This document shows, piece after piece, positions 44,749 through 54,783 of a stretch of DNA of 64,000 nt. Position 1 is the stretch's first letter, and every line of letters begins with the position of its first letter. The translations under genes and the position numbers were made by a program. This stretch comes from Diadema setosum (lineage: Eukaryota; Echinodermata; Echinoidea; Diadematoida; Diadematidae), in NCBI GenBank assembly GCA_033980235.1, contig CM067070.1, positions 31,548,594-31,612,593 of the forward strand. The letters run 5' to 3'. The notes below the pieces were generated by a model. That model was not told where the DNA came from, did no database searches, and was given only the letters and a program-made list of their open reading frames with translations.

Positions 44749-45975
44749 CTATGGTTTAGAAGTGCTACTTGGTTCAGCTGTTTCAAAAGTTTGAGCAAAA
44801 AGAGGTTCACTTTTCTTTTTTGATTTTAATGAGAATATATCTCGAATAGCAGAACGAAATTTAGGATAACGCGCAGTGTAAATGATTGGATTAGCACAAG
44901 AGTTGATAAACGTGGCGTAGGTCAAACTATAATGGAGGGGACTAAAAAGATACGATGAATGTGTGCCTGTCATAACAGCGATCAATGTTGCCAACATGTT
45001 GGGTCCAACAGTAAAGATGTAAGTGAGAACCACGATGAATAACAACTTGATTACGCGAGCGCGTGCCCTGACGTGGATAGATGACTTCGTCTGGCCTTTG
45101 GCGATTCGAGACTCTCCTCTCATTTCCCGGGACTGGCGGTGAAGCGACAACGCAGTTAAGCCCTGGGTGATGGCCATAGTAAGACCCGGGAGTCCAAAAC
45201 GGATTATGAAGAGGTAAAAAGCGCTGATTTTCTTTCCACTAGTCAACTTGACATCTCTGCAGACGTTGTTGATGACTCTCATCGAGAGGAAATGGAAACA
45301 GGAAGGGACGCAGAGGATCCAGACCACGATGAGATAGATGAACACGTGTCTTCGGGTAAGACGTCGATGTACACGAAGTGGATAGACAACGGCCATAAAT
45401 CGCTCCAGGGACATGCCCGTCAGAGTGTAGATAGAGGCGTGTATACACACCCACATTGGATAGCGAGTGAAGATAACTAAGCAGTATGCAGCTCCGAGCC
45501 TTGTCTCAGGGACGAAAGTAGCCCGGGGACTAGGCAAGATGAAGATGGACGTTAAGAGGTCGGCAAGGGCCAGGGCCCCGATAAAGGTATCTGAAGGGTG
45601 GCGAGAGTTGTGTTGCATCACAGCCAGCAGAACCAAAATGTTTCCAACAATGCCAAGCAAAGAAAACAATGTGTATAAAATGTTAGTCCATGACCACACG
45701 AAATTCCAAACCCATTTGACCTTCGTCACATCAACGGACACTTCTGAGGCAACAACCATGGCAACGCTTGTCGAATTTTCTGGAGAATCATCGTAATCCT
45801 GGATGATCGTTTGATGTTGATAAACGCCTTCCGTCACCAAAAGAGTTTGTTCAGATAACTCTGTACCGGAGCCTATGATGTTTGAAGTCGTCGCTGCAGA
45901 TATATTCACCGGTAGTATGGAAATAGACACCATGCTGAGTAAGAAGCGCGTGAGTTCCTTCTTGCTGGAATCCAT
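44749..45975 (-). CDS. Rhodopsin-like (class A) GPCR, receptor 4 of the array
   Basis: A 408-residue single-exon receptor, nearer to receptor 5 than to 1-3 by eye (both share RVHRRLT and SCFHFLS). Signal-like segment at 11-28, sequons N24 and N67, and a reduced acidic tyrosine site, QDYDDS (59-64). N112, D139, C165/C239, ERF (191-193), W219, P263, TVGP (P325) and NPIIY (362-366, where the others have NPFIY) are all present. The third loop, EMRGESRIAKGQTKSSIHV, differs in length and charge from receptors 1-3. The Lys-rich helix 8 tail (SLKSKKKSEP) is distinctive. Acceptor GATATAG opens the exon at 45987. The intron is longer than in the paralogues because it carries two transposons. Confidence 0.95.
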   Translation of the reverse strand: MDSSKKELTRFLLSMVSISILPVNISAATTSNIIGSGTELSEQTLLVTEGVYQHQTIIQDYDDSPENSTSVAMVVASEVSVDVTKVKWVWNFVWSWTNILYTLFSLLGIVGNILVLLAVMQHNSRHPSDTFIGALALADLLTSIFILPSPRATFVPETRLGAAYCLVIFTRYPMWVCIHASIYTLTGMSLERFMAVVYPLRVHRRLTRRHVFIYLIVVWILCVPSCFHFLSMRVINNVCRDVKLTSGKKISAFYLFIIRFGLPGLTMAITQGLTALSLHRQSREMRGESRIAKGQTKSSIHVRARARVIKLLFIVVLTYIFTVGPNMLATLIAVMTGTHSSYLFSPLHYSLTYATFINSCANPIIYTARYPKFRSAIRDIFSLKSKKKSEPLFAQTFETAEPSSTSKP

Positions 45976-46761
45976 CTTTTGATGACTCTATATCAAGAAA
46001 ATGAAAAACAGTGACAATGAAATTAAATGTTTTCAAAGTTTATTGACTACACAAAGTAACGAGCGTGAAATGTGAACTAGAATAATCATGACACTTGTTG
46101 GTTTATATCATGTTAACATTCATTTTTCCTATATAACGATAGCTTGGTCACAATTATAGATTGAATTATAGCTTGTTTTTATTTCATTTCTTCATCAAAT
46201 AGGCATACCTCGCTTCTCTTAGTTGGTACCATTAAATCCCCTGGTCTGAAATTGTATCCGTTCTCCGTTTCTCTTTCACAAACACTGATTATCCGGAAGT
46301 TACAGCCAAACAAGCTTGCTTTCATGTAGGTCCCATCATACTTCTCTTTGTACCGCCCCACTTCGATTTCGACCAGTTATCATTATAATTACTGTGTTAT
46401 TATCATGTATGTATTTTTTGTATATTGTTGACAGGGTAAAAAGAAAGAACTTGTGCTTTATTTTTGATGTATTATTGATATACGAGAAGAATGAAAATAA
46501 AGACTGAAATCTAAAATACTTTTTCTGTCGATGCTGATTGATTATGATTGATAGTTCAGCTTAATATGTCCCAAACAGTTATCCACGATATAATCATATT
46601 CCTTATACTTTTCTTATCTTCACAAATTACTCATCAACACTTGTGTCATGCAATATGTCATTTTCTTTTCTGAGAAGTTGATACAATGTTAAGAGAGGAG
46701 ACAATGCTCAAAACACTATTAACTTTTGTGTAAATGTAGCGTTGCAATACCTTACCAGAAT

Positions 46762-47124
46762 TTAAAGGCATTATGGAATTTGCAAATGAAACCAAAACCC
46801 AGGTTAAGTACTTCAAAATAGTAACTAGAATGTGAGTTTGGGATAGAAACAACCAATGCAAAAAAGTGTTAATGAGTGTAAAAATTTTTAAATGCACAAA
46901 ATGTGAGCAGTAGTTATAATAAAATTACAGTATTTCTAGACTAAACCGTCTACAGTTATGGTTTATTAAGAAAAATAGTGACATCTCTTTATATTTGAGG
47001 ATTTATTGCGAAGCATGTATATGGTACGATGTTTTATGATACAACTGACCTACACATATGTATCAAATGTGATAAGTCGACTTTTTTTTAAATCACTGTT
47101 ACGAAAGATAAACACCACCTTTAA
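46762..47124. mobile_element. TTAA-flanked element in the intron of receptor 4
   Basis: TTAAAGGCATTATGGAATTT at the left, CACCACCTTTAA at the right, TTAA on both sides. The interior matches 10588-10942 throughout. This copy has the better preserved TTAAAGG end. Confidence 0.8.
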
Positions 47125-47878
47125 GGAATTGGGCGAAAGCTTCAAACCTTTTATTAAAATGTATCAGTATTAAAAATATAACGAAAAGGTGTGGCGAACT
47201 CTGTGCTGCGGAATAGTACTGTACTCATAATGAGAGGTGCCGATACATTTGCATCTCTTTTTCACTCTTATTTCGGATTTTGTTCTATTTCTTCTTTACT
47301 AAATTTGTATGATTTGCAGATTTTGAGGGTAGCAAATGGATGTGTGGGTTTTTTTTTCATATTGATGAAATAGCAATTCTTCATATCAATTCATTTTGGC
47401 GAAATGTATAAGAGAAGAATATGAGGTGTTATAGTGGGTAATGTTTTTCCTAACAATCACATTCCAGAATTATTATGAAGAAAACTTATCACATAAATTA
47501 GTTTACTTGAAGGCGTAAAAATTACCCCAAATAATACATGTGGATTGTGAAAAAAAAGTAGAAATGTGAGAAGAACAAATCGGGGAAGTGGAAGCAAACT
47601 AAAAGGAAACGTTTTACATGCTATGCATTTGAAAATATCTGATGAACTAGTGTGCCGTCATGGGCGAATAACGACTCTACAACTACTTGTGATGTCATAA
47701 CATTGTTACAATGCAGCAAAAAAGGAGATGAATGAATGAATGAATGAATAAATAAAAAAAAATGAATTTCACATATTCTTAGTTTTTAATTGAAATACAT
47801 ACGACTCCTGTTGTAACGACATCCTCTGGACCAAGAAATTAAGGGGATTGGGCGTGACACAAATTAAATGAAAATATA

Positions 47879-48129
47879 TGAAGGGTTTGTTTGCAAAAAA
47901 CCGATAAGTCCATTTTTGCAGATTTTGAAGTACGTTCTCTGTCATAAAGTAAACAATAATACCTTTTAAATGATATATTGGTCACTTCATATAAAGGTAG
48001 ATTTTTTTAAGTTATGGTCAAAAGAAGCGAAAATTTTCTTATTATTCTCTTTATTTTTCTTGACCTTTAATCGCAAATATCTCCATTTGGCAAATATGGA
48101 CTTATCGGTTTTTGCAAACAAACTCTTCA
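47879..48129. mobile_element. 251 bp TA-inserting MITE in the intron of receptor 4
   Basis: TGAAGGGTTTGTTTGCAAAA (then ACCGATAAGTCCAT) is mirrored by ATGGACTTATCGG and TTTTGCAAACAAACTCTTCA, with TA on both sides. It is related by its ends to the interrupted MITE at 24810-25237. Confidence 0.85.
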
Positions 48130-48368
48130 TACAGACAAATAATTGACATATAAAGACAAATGATACTTACCGGAATCCTTACTCTGAAATCCGTCGAAAT
48201 GAAGATAAAAACGCAGAAAACTGTCACCACTGACAGCCTCGTGTCCACAGATTCAGTCTGCATTGTGTTTAACATCTGTCTTGCATATATGTTGGTAGCT
48301 AAAATAGAGCGGCGCAAGTTTAGCAACTGTGAATTCAAAGTAATCTTGAAATAATTCCTCCTTCTTAC

Positions 48369-48467
48369 CATAAACGGTCAGGTCTTCATGATATTTCGGT
48401 TATGAAAGAACCAATTCTCAAATGTGTGAACTCTTTTATTTGCGTTTTATACGTTTCTGCGCATGCT
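48369..48467 (-). promoter_or_regulatory. Candidate promoter and exon 1 of receptor 4
   Basis: Minus strand: AGCATGCGCA (48458-48467) with TATAAAA only 6 bp away (48445-48451). An AATAAAAG lies at the spacing (17 bp) where the other genes carry TATA (48434-48440). Either could be the functional box. Two donors are possible: GTAAGAAGG (exon end 48369) or GTAAGTATC (exon end 48171). With the acceptor at 45988 the intron is about 2.2-2.4 kb. Less certain than for receptors 1-3. Confidence 0.55.
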
Positions 48468-48469
48468 CC

Positions 48470-49712
48470 CTTTTCATTTTTAAAAGGGGACCATAGTCCA
48501 ATAGTTTCATTGAAAAAAAAGTGAATTGCCATCTCCAGTTTAGACATGAAAAGGTGTTACTGAGCTTTCGTCGACTGCCTCAACAACAGCGTCAGTCGCC
48601 ACTTGATCTTCATTGACAACGATTTCCATGCACTTCCGATGGGAATATTGATGTCCCTGAATCCACTTAACTTCAATGGATTATCACGACCTGCGAGTTA
48701 ACTTTCGAAAGCATTAATAAACACCGAAGGCAATGGGGGGAAAATAATTTGAAATATAACCTTTGCATTGATTGAAATGTAAACTGAATAATACATTTCT
48801 GCACGTTTGGCACGTGTCTTCCCCTGAAACTTTCAGTTTTGTCTATACCTACTACGCATTTTTCTTATAATTGCTTTGGATTTTCTTTTTAACATGCGAG
48901 TTGAATTAGATAGCATGTATGAGCACTGAAAGCTATGGAGAAAAAGAATTTGAAACATAACCTTTGCATTGATTGACATGTAAACTGAAAAAAAAAAAAT
49001 ATACTTCTGTACGTTTGACACGTATATTCCGCTGATACTTTCAATTTTGTCTATGCCTAAATACAACATTTTTTTTTCTCTCTTATTTGCTTTCAATTTT
49101 TCTATTAACCTCCTTCTTCGGGACTTTACACAGTCATGTCTTTAATTTCGGTTACTTCTGGTAGGTAATACTATGTGCTGTGAAAACATTTCCCACTTTT
49201 GATCATAAATAGTTCGGAAGCTTTGTATCAGAGATAATGATTTTAGCAATAGCTGAATAGTGTACAATTTAGTTGGAGGAGATCTGAATATGTAAACACA
49301 AATTTCTTTAATTAGATAATTGATTCATTTTGATGTAATGTTGCAGGCTTCGGTCAAATTTTAACTCTCTGGCAATACCTGGACCTTACACTTTAGGAAC
49401 CAAGATGTATGCAAACCACTTTTGTCTATGTGCTTGCATACATTACATTTCATTACAGCTGATACTCAACAATTTACATTTTGTCTAACATACTAGTAAT
49501 TACTAAATGGGGATATAAGAAAGCATGAAATATATATCTTAAGTTGCTGATTTGAACACAACAGCTGACTAATAATCTTGCAGGTTTGTCGCTCTTTTAG
49601 ATACAAAGAGATAATTTTGGGTAGAGTGATCTGCAGCATTTTTCATGAGGACGATTTGTTTTACGGGAGATCTATTTGAGGCTATTAAAGTATACACATG
49701 TGAATTGTCTAA
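48470..49712. other. Intergenic, no gene seen
   Basis: Two diverged copies of a 130-150 bp stretch (about 48735-48850 and 48935-49060; landmark CCTTTGCATTGATTGA, ATGTAAACTGAA, CTGCACGTTT/CTGTACGTTT) form a local direct duplication. Otherwise AT-rich and featureless. Confidence 0.5.
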
Positions 49713-49734
49713 TTGATTTTTTTTTTCTATAACA

Positions 49735-49788
49735 ATGATGATGATGATGATGATAATAATGATAATAATAATATTAATGATAATAATA

Positions 49789-49823
<35 letters not shown>

Positions 49824-50061
49824 CATAATCATAATAACGTCTTATTTGTCCAGGGTAGCCTCTTCAGTGTTGCCACTGCTCTACCAGAGGGCCCTGCCAG
49901 TATTATTACCGTAGCGTTGCCTGGTACCAATTTATACACCTGGGTTGAGAGAGACACAGTGGGTAAACCATCTTTTCCAAGGACGTAAACATTTGGCGGG
50001 ATTCGACCTCGGGTCCTCAGATCGGGAGTCGAGTGTCTTATCCACTATGTCACAGCGACCC
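49735..50061 (-). mobile_element. tRNA-related SINE with trinucleotide tail
   Basis: On the minus strand the head starts GGGTCGCTGTGACATAGTGG (A-box-like) with a B-box-like GGTCGAATCCCGCC. An unrelated body follows (GTTTACCCACTGTGTC, CAGGGCCCTCTGGTAGAGCA) and ends in ATAAGACG plus a long (ATT)n/(ATC)n tail at 49735-49832. Head, body and simple-repeat tail in this order are the SINE plan. It resembles tRNA-type SINEs of sea urchins as I remember them. The apparent poly-Asn and poly-Ile ORFs here come from the tail. Confidence 0.8.
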
Positions 50062-50197
50062 TATTTGCGTCTTGTCGTCACGTTTACAACAGAACATTGT
50101 GATTTGTAATTGTAATTGTAATTGTGTTTCCGAAGTAGGGAAAGAAGTGTACTATAAACTCAAAGACAGTATCGGCAGGCGTTTGGACAATACCCCT

Positions 50198-51676
50198 TGT
50201 ATCACCCCTAAATGTAATATCAACGCTAAATGTAATATCGACCCTAAATGTAATACACCTTAACCCTAAATATAATAACAACCATTAATGCAATACATTT
50301 TAACGCTAAATGTAATAATCAAGTCAACCCTAAATGTAATATATTTTAACGCTAAATGTAATAACCGAAGACAACCCTAAATGTATTAACAACCCCAAAT
50401 GTATTAACAACCCTAAATGTAATACATGTCAACCCTAAATGTAATATCGACCTAAATGTAATATCTACCACAAATGTAATACATCTTAACGCTAAATGTA
50501 ATAACCACCCTAAATGTAATACACCTTAACCCCTGAATGTAATAAAAACCCTAAATGTAATACATTTTAACGCTTATGTAATTAAGACCCTAAATTTAAT
50601 ACACCTCATTGTAAGGAGTGTAACCAACGCAGAATATCGGGCAAAAGGTCAGAGGGTAGGGGATATGACGCAACCTTCTTTATCATTCAAGAGCAGCAAT
50701 AGTTGCTCAGACTTGTTTTTGTTGTTCACCCAGGTTAAAATTACACAGTCTTATTAGTTCCTTTGTTTGCTGCAAAGTTAATAAGGTCCAAAATCTATTA
50801 CCTTTATCATTATAACTTTTTTCATCAGTAGGTATATGTGTTTTGTTGTGTTTTGTTTTTCTTGCAATATCATTCATATTAAGAATTTCCTTACAAAGAA
50901 TTTTGCCATTTTTTTCTTCTTCAACAAAACTGTAGTCAATCATAAACCCTGAATGATGGTTGGAATACAAAATGTTTGTGTGATTGCATGATAAAGGTAA
51001 TAGTTTTAAAAACTATATCACATGGACCTAATTAACTTTGCAGCACACAAAGGAACTAATAAGACTGTGTGAATTTTACCTGGTAAACAACAAAAACAAA
51101 TCTAAGCAACTATTGCTGCTCTTGAATGATATAGAAGGTTGCGTCAATATCCCCTACCCCCTGACCTTTTGCCGATATTCTGCGATGGTTACACTCCCTA
51201 TAATGAGGTGTATAAAATTTAGGGTCCTATGGCTAGTTACATTAAGCGTTAAAATGTATTACATTTAATAGGGTTGACATGAATTACATTTAGCGTTAAA
51301 ATGTATTACCTTTAGGGTCGATATTACATTTAGGATTTAAATATATTACAGTTAGGGTCGATATTACATTTAGGGTTGAAATGTATTACATTTAGGGTTG
51401 TTATTACATTTAGCGTTAAGATGTATTACATTCAGGGTCGATATTACATTTAGGGTTAAAATGTATTACATTTAGGGTTAAAAATTATTACTTTTAGGGT
51501 CGATATTACATTTAGGGTTGACATGTATTACATTTAGGTTTGTTATTACATTTAGGGTTGACATGTATTACATTCAGGGTTGTTTCCGGTTATTACATGT
51601 AGGGTTAAAATGTATTACATTTAGGGTTGACTCGATTATTACATATAGCGTTAATATTACATTTAGGGGTGATACA
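50198..51676. mobile_element. 1.48 kb foldback element with inverted minisatellite arms
   Basis: Ends TGTATCACCCCTAAATGTAA and the exact inverse (TTACATTTAGGGGTGATACA) are flanked by CCCCT on both sides (50193-50197 and 51677-51681), a 5 bp target duplication. Each outer arm (50208-50607 and about 51240-51670) is a minisatellite of about 20 units of CCCTAAATGTAATA type, in opposite orientations, with GGG and GCG variants mixed. Inner arms (about 50640-50815 and 50990-51165) are unique sequence and also pair (GAACTAATAAGACTGTGT, TGCTGCTCTTGAATGAT). The loop is about 170 bp. No transposase. Confidence 0.85.
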
Positions 51677-51954
51677 CCCCTCACGAACTCGCATTAGAAA
51701 CGTTCTCAACAAATTTTATACGACATGGGACTGTTTTAAGCAGGTGCAAAATGATTCAGGCCGCAACAGGGACAGCATGACGCAATGATGATACACAGAG
51801 ACAAATATTGGTAATTTTGGATGGATGAAAACATCAGAGTATCCTCTCTTAGGGATATGATATCTCTATTGGGGGATGTTTCAAATGTTTCAGTTCGGAG
51901 AATCCTTAAGCACGGCATTCATGAACAGCCCCATCATCTTCAGGTCCTCATCGT

Positions 51955-51999
51955 TATTCTTATTACTATCATCATCATCATCATAACCACCACCACTAC

Positions 52000-52035
<36 letters not shown>

Positions 52036-52140
52036 ATTCATCATTACAGCTGTCATCGTCATTATTTTACTTTTCATTTTTATCGTCATTATCATCATCA
52101 CTATCATCTTTGTAATCTTCATCATTATCATAAAGAACAA
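51955..52140. repeat. (ATC)n-rich microsatellite
   Basis: A purest stretch lies at 51995-52033, degenerating to both sides. The frames reading poly-Ile and poly-Met here are artefacts of the repeat. Confidence 0.9.
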
Positions 52141-52229
52141 TATTGATATTACTATCCTTCGAATGACTTTAATCACTTCGCATTATTTGAATACATCAAA
52201 ATCCATTAACATGACACATTAGTGAAATG

Positions 52230-54098
52230 ACTCTAAACAATTAATGCCAGAGGATGAATACAGACTAGCTGTGATAGCTAATAAGCAATAAAGCATTCAA
52301 ACCCTGGCCATTGCCAGGGTGTTACCCATACACTACCATACACACCAATTGTCCCCAGTACAAAGTGACAGTTTTGTACAGAGAGTTAAAAGCAGAGCAA
52401 AATCTCAACCCTTACTTTATCTTGAATTTCATGAAACTGATTTATGCTTTCATTTTTGAATTACCTCCAACAAAATTGTATACACACAATTCCGTTATTG
52501 CTCATATCAATGTAAGTGTTGTCTCATATATAGTTTTTAGCTATATCAATAATCAAAACTGAAGATTTTTTGTAAAACCTGATATTTGTGCTTTGTGTGT
52601 AATTTCATTTCAACTGAATATTAGAAAAGAATCGCAAAGAAAAAAAAATAAGTGCATTCAATTACTATGCCTTTTATATAAAAATAAGACTATGCCTTTG
52701 AATAAATGCGACAAGCACATTGATGAAATTCGTCAAAATCCCATAAAAATCAAGGAAGCTTTGCTTCCTTATTTTTTTTTCAAGAAAAATATCTTCAATG
52801 CCATTCTGAATATAGATAGGAGTCGATGCCTTGCATAGTATAGTAGTTTAAACACAAATACTTGGCATTTCAGCTTTCTTTCATAAACGTAAGTACCAGA
52901 ATGCCTCCGTCTCACATCGTTTTGTAGCTATCTGACTGATATCAAATCTTAAAGTTAATAAACCAAGAATGGTATCATGCTGCAATGCTGCGTTTAACTT
53001 CGTAAGTTGTTTTATTTATGCATCTATTATCATTTTTTCCTTCTGGTACACGGTCATGGGAACTTGTGAGGTTGTGGAATCAAAAGTTTTTGCCATTTTT
53101 ACGCAATTCAGATGAATCATTAGACGATGTGCTTTGAAATTGTGTTTTTTTTTACCTTTCAATCTAACTTTGACTGGTCTTATCTTCTTGACATATCCAG
53201 CGGAGATGAAAGAAAGTACACAGCTACACCGCAATTGAATTTCACATTTGTTAAGATTTTTTTTTTTTTTTTTTAGATTCGATGTGATTCTAAACGATCT
53301 GCGCTAAAGAAGTTGAATTTTATGTGAAATCGATATAAAGCCAAACAGCTTTAGAGCTTCTTGTATATTGTAGCCATCCGACTCTTCACAAGATTATTGA
53401 TTGATAACGACCTTACGTCAAGGTATCTTCATCGATTGATAGCTGAGTGGCTTCTTCTCTCAATTCCAAATCTCTGCAACCTCATTGGCTCTCTGGACTT
53501 TCAGAAAAAAAAAATGCTCTTAGAAGAGAAATGTGCATATGGACCTACACACACACACACACACACACACACACTCGGACTTGAAAACACATATCGTATC
53601 GTTTGCTTGTAGGTGAAGTAGAAAGTGAAGTTGAAGGTAATGGAAAATCGACTGGCCTGTTTGTTTGTATATCCCAGCCCTATTTTCTTGGCAGAAAAAA
53701 ATGCATCTTGACATTCGACTGTAAATCTATGAGAGGTTTCTGCGTTTCTTTGGATGTCTAATGTAAACAATACACACGAGCATTAATTTTTCTCGAAGGA
53801 AGTACTCAACAAGTAGTTTCTGTTCAATTACTCACAGGTAACGATCCCGACGGCCGTTATAAAACATTCATAATTTTGTAATTATGCCCATGTTATTTTC
53901 GTAATAAATCAATGTATCCGAATGTATCGAATGTCAAATTGTACTGACAGTACTTCTAGTTTTATTCTGATATTTACTATTAAGAAAATCAGCTGACAGT
54001 TTTATTTGTTTATTTAATCATGAATTTATTAATGACAAGAGGACAAATGTAACATTTCATTTTGAAAAGAAATATAATGTATATAAATATGATATGCG

Positions 54099-54138
<40 letters not shown>
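52230..54138. other. Intergenic, microsatellites only
   Basis: A (CA)n tract lies at 53546-53574 and an (AT)n tract at 54097-54140. A GCCAGGGTG/CCTGGC small palindrome lies near 52310. No gene-like frame. Confidence 0.6.
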
Positions 54139-54141
<3 letters not shown>

Positions 54142-54783
54142 ACCGTGCATCACAAAACAAACAAAAAGTTGCACCCCTTGATTTTACTTGATCTTAAGTG
54201 TTGCATATTTTCTGAAAGAATTATTCTTCTTCTACAGTATTCTTAAGTTTGACATTATGAAATGAATGGGAAAGTATATTTTCAGCAATTTTTCTACAAC
54301 TCTTTTCTTGTTAAGTAGTGAGATCAGGTATGTTTTAGAGGCCTCTGTTTTCATTTCTTGAAAATCCGTTGTATATACTCTTCACTTTCAACTCTAATAA
54401 CTTCTAATGAAGAATAAGGCTACTGCTTTGGAAGTTAACAATAATCATGGTCAAATATTAGTGAAGCATGCTCAATTTCAGCTTAATATGATTATCCCTT
54501 CATTGTTGTTGCCTCAGTGATTTACATCCCGTTTTCTGTCCCATTCATTGCTTGTTTGTAAAGATTAAGCGCTTGAATAGACCCTGTAATTCAGAGCCTC
54601 TTTTCTCTGTTTACACTTTTCCAGAGTATGTGCATTCTTTCCAATATTTAGATAGGTTAGAAGAGTTCATTTGAATTGAGTTATACATCATTTTGAAGCT
54701 TAGAGTTTGCTCTCTCAGAATCTGTCCTTAACTAAAAATCCATGTCTGGTGACATTTTGTTGGTTTTGTGATGCAGGGTCACA
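54139..54783. mobile_element. MITE with TGACCCTGCATCACAAAAC-type ends
   Basis: GACCGTGCATCACAAAACAA at the left is mirrored by TTTTGTGATGCAGGGTCACA at the right, about 35 bp of imperfect TIR. It lies against the (AT)n tract, so the TA duplication is not informative. The end motif recurs as fossils at 14609 and 33132. Confidence 0.7.

Noticed and set aside
48102..48371. 89-codon minus-strand protein near the receptor 4 promoter
   Set aside because: It overlaps the predicted non-coding exon 1 and a MITE end. The frame runs through the donor and has no homologue at the other four promoters.
49569..49988. Poly-Ile, poly-Asn and poly-Asp proteins
   Set aside because: They are translations of the trinucleotide microsatellite; the same applies to 51821-52222.
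50208..51670. Interstitial telomeric repeat because of recurring TTAGGG/CCCTAA
   Set aside because: The hexamer occurs once per roughly 18 bp unit and never in tandem, and the repeat is confined between inverted ends with a target duplication. It is an element's minisatellite.
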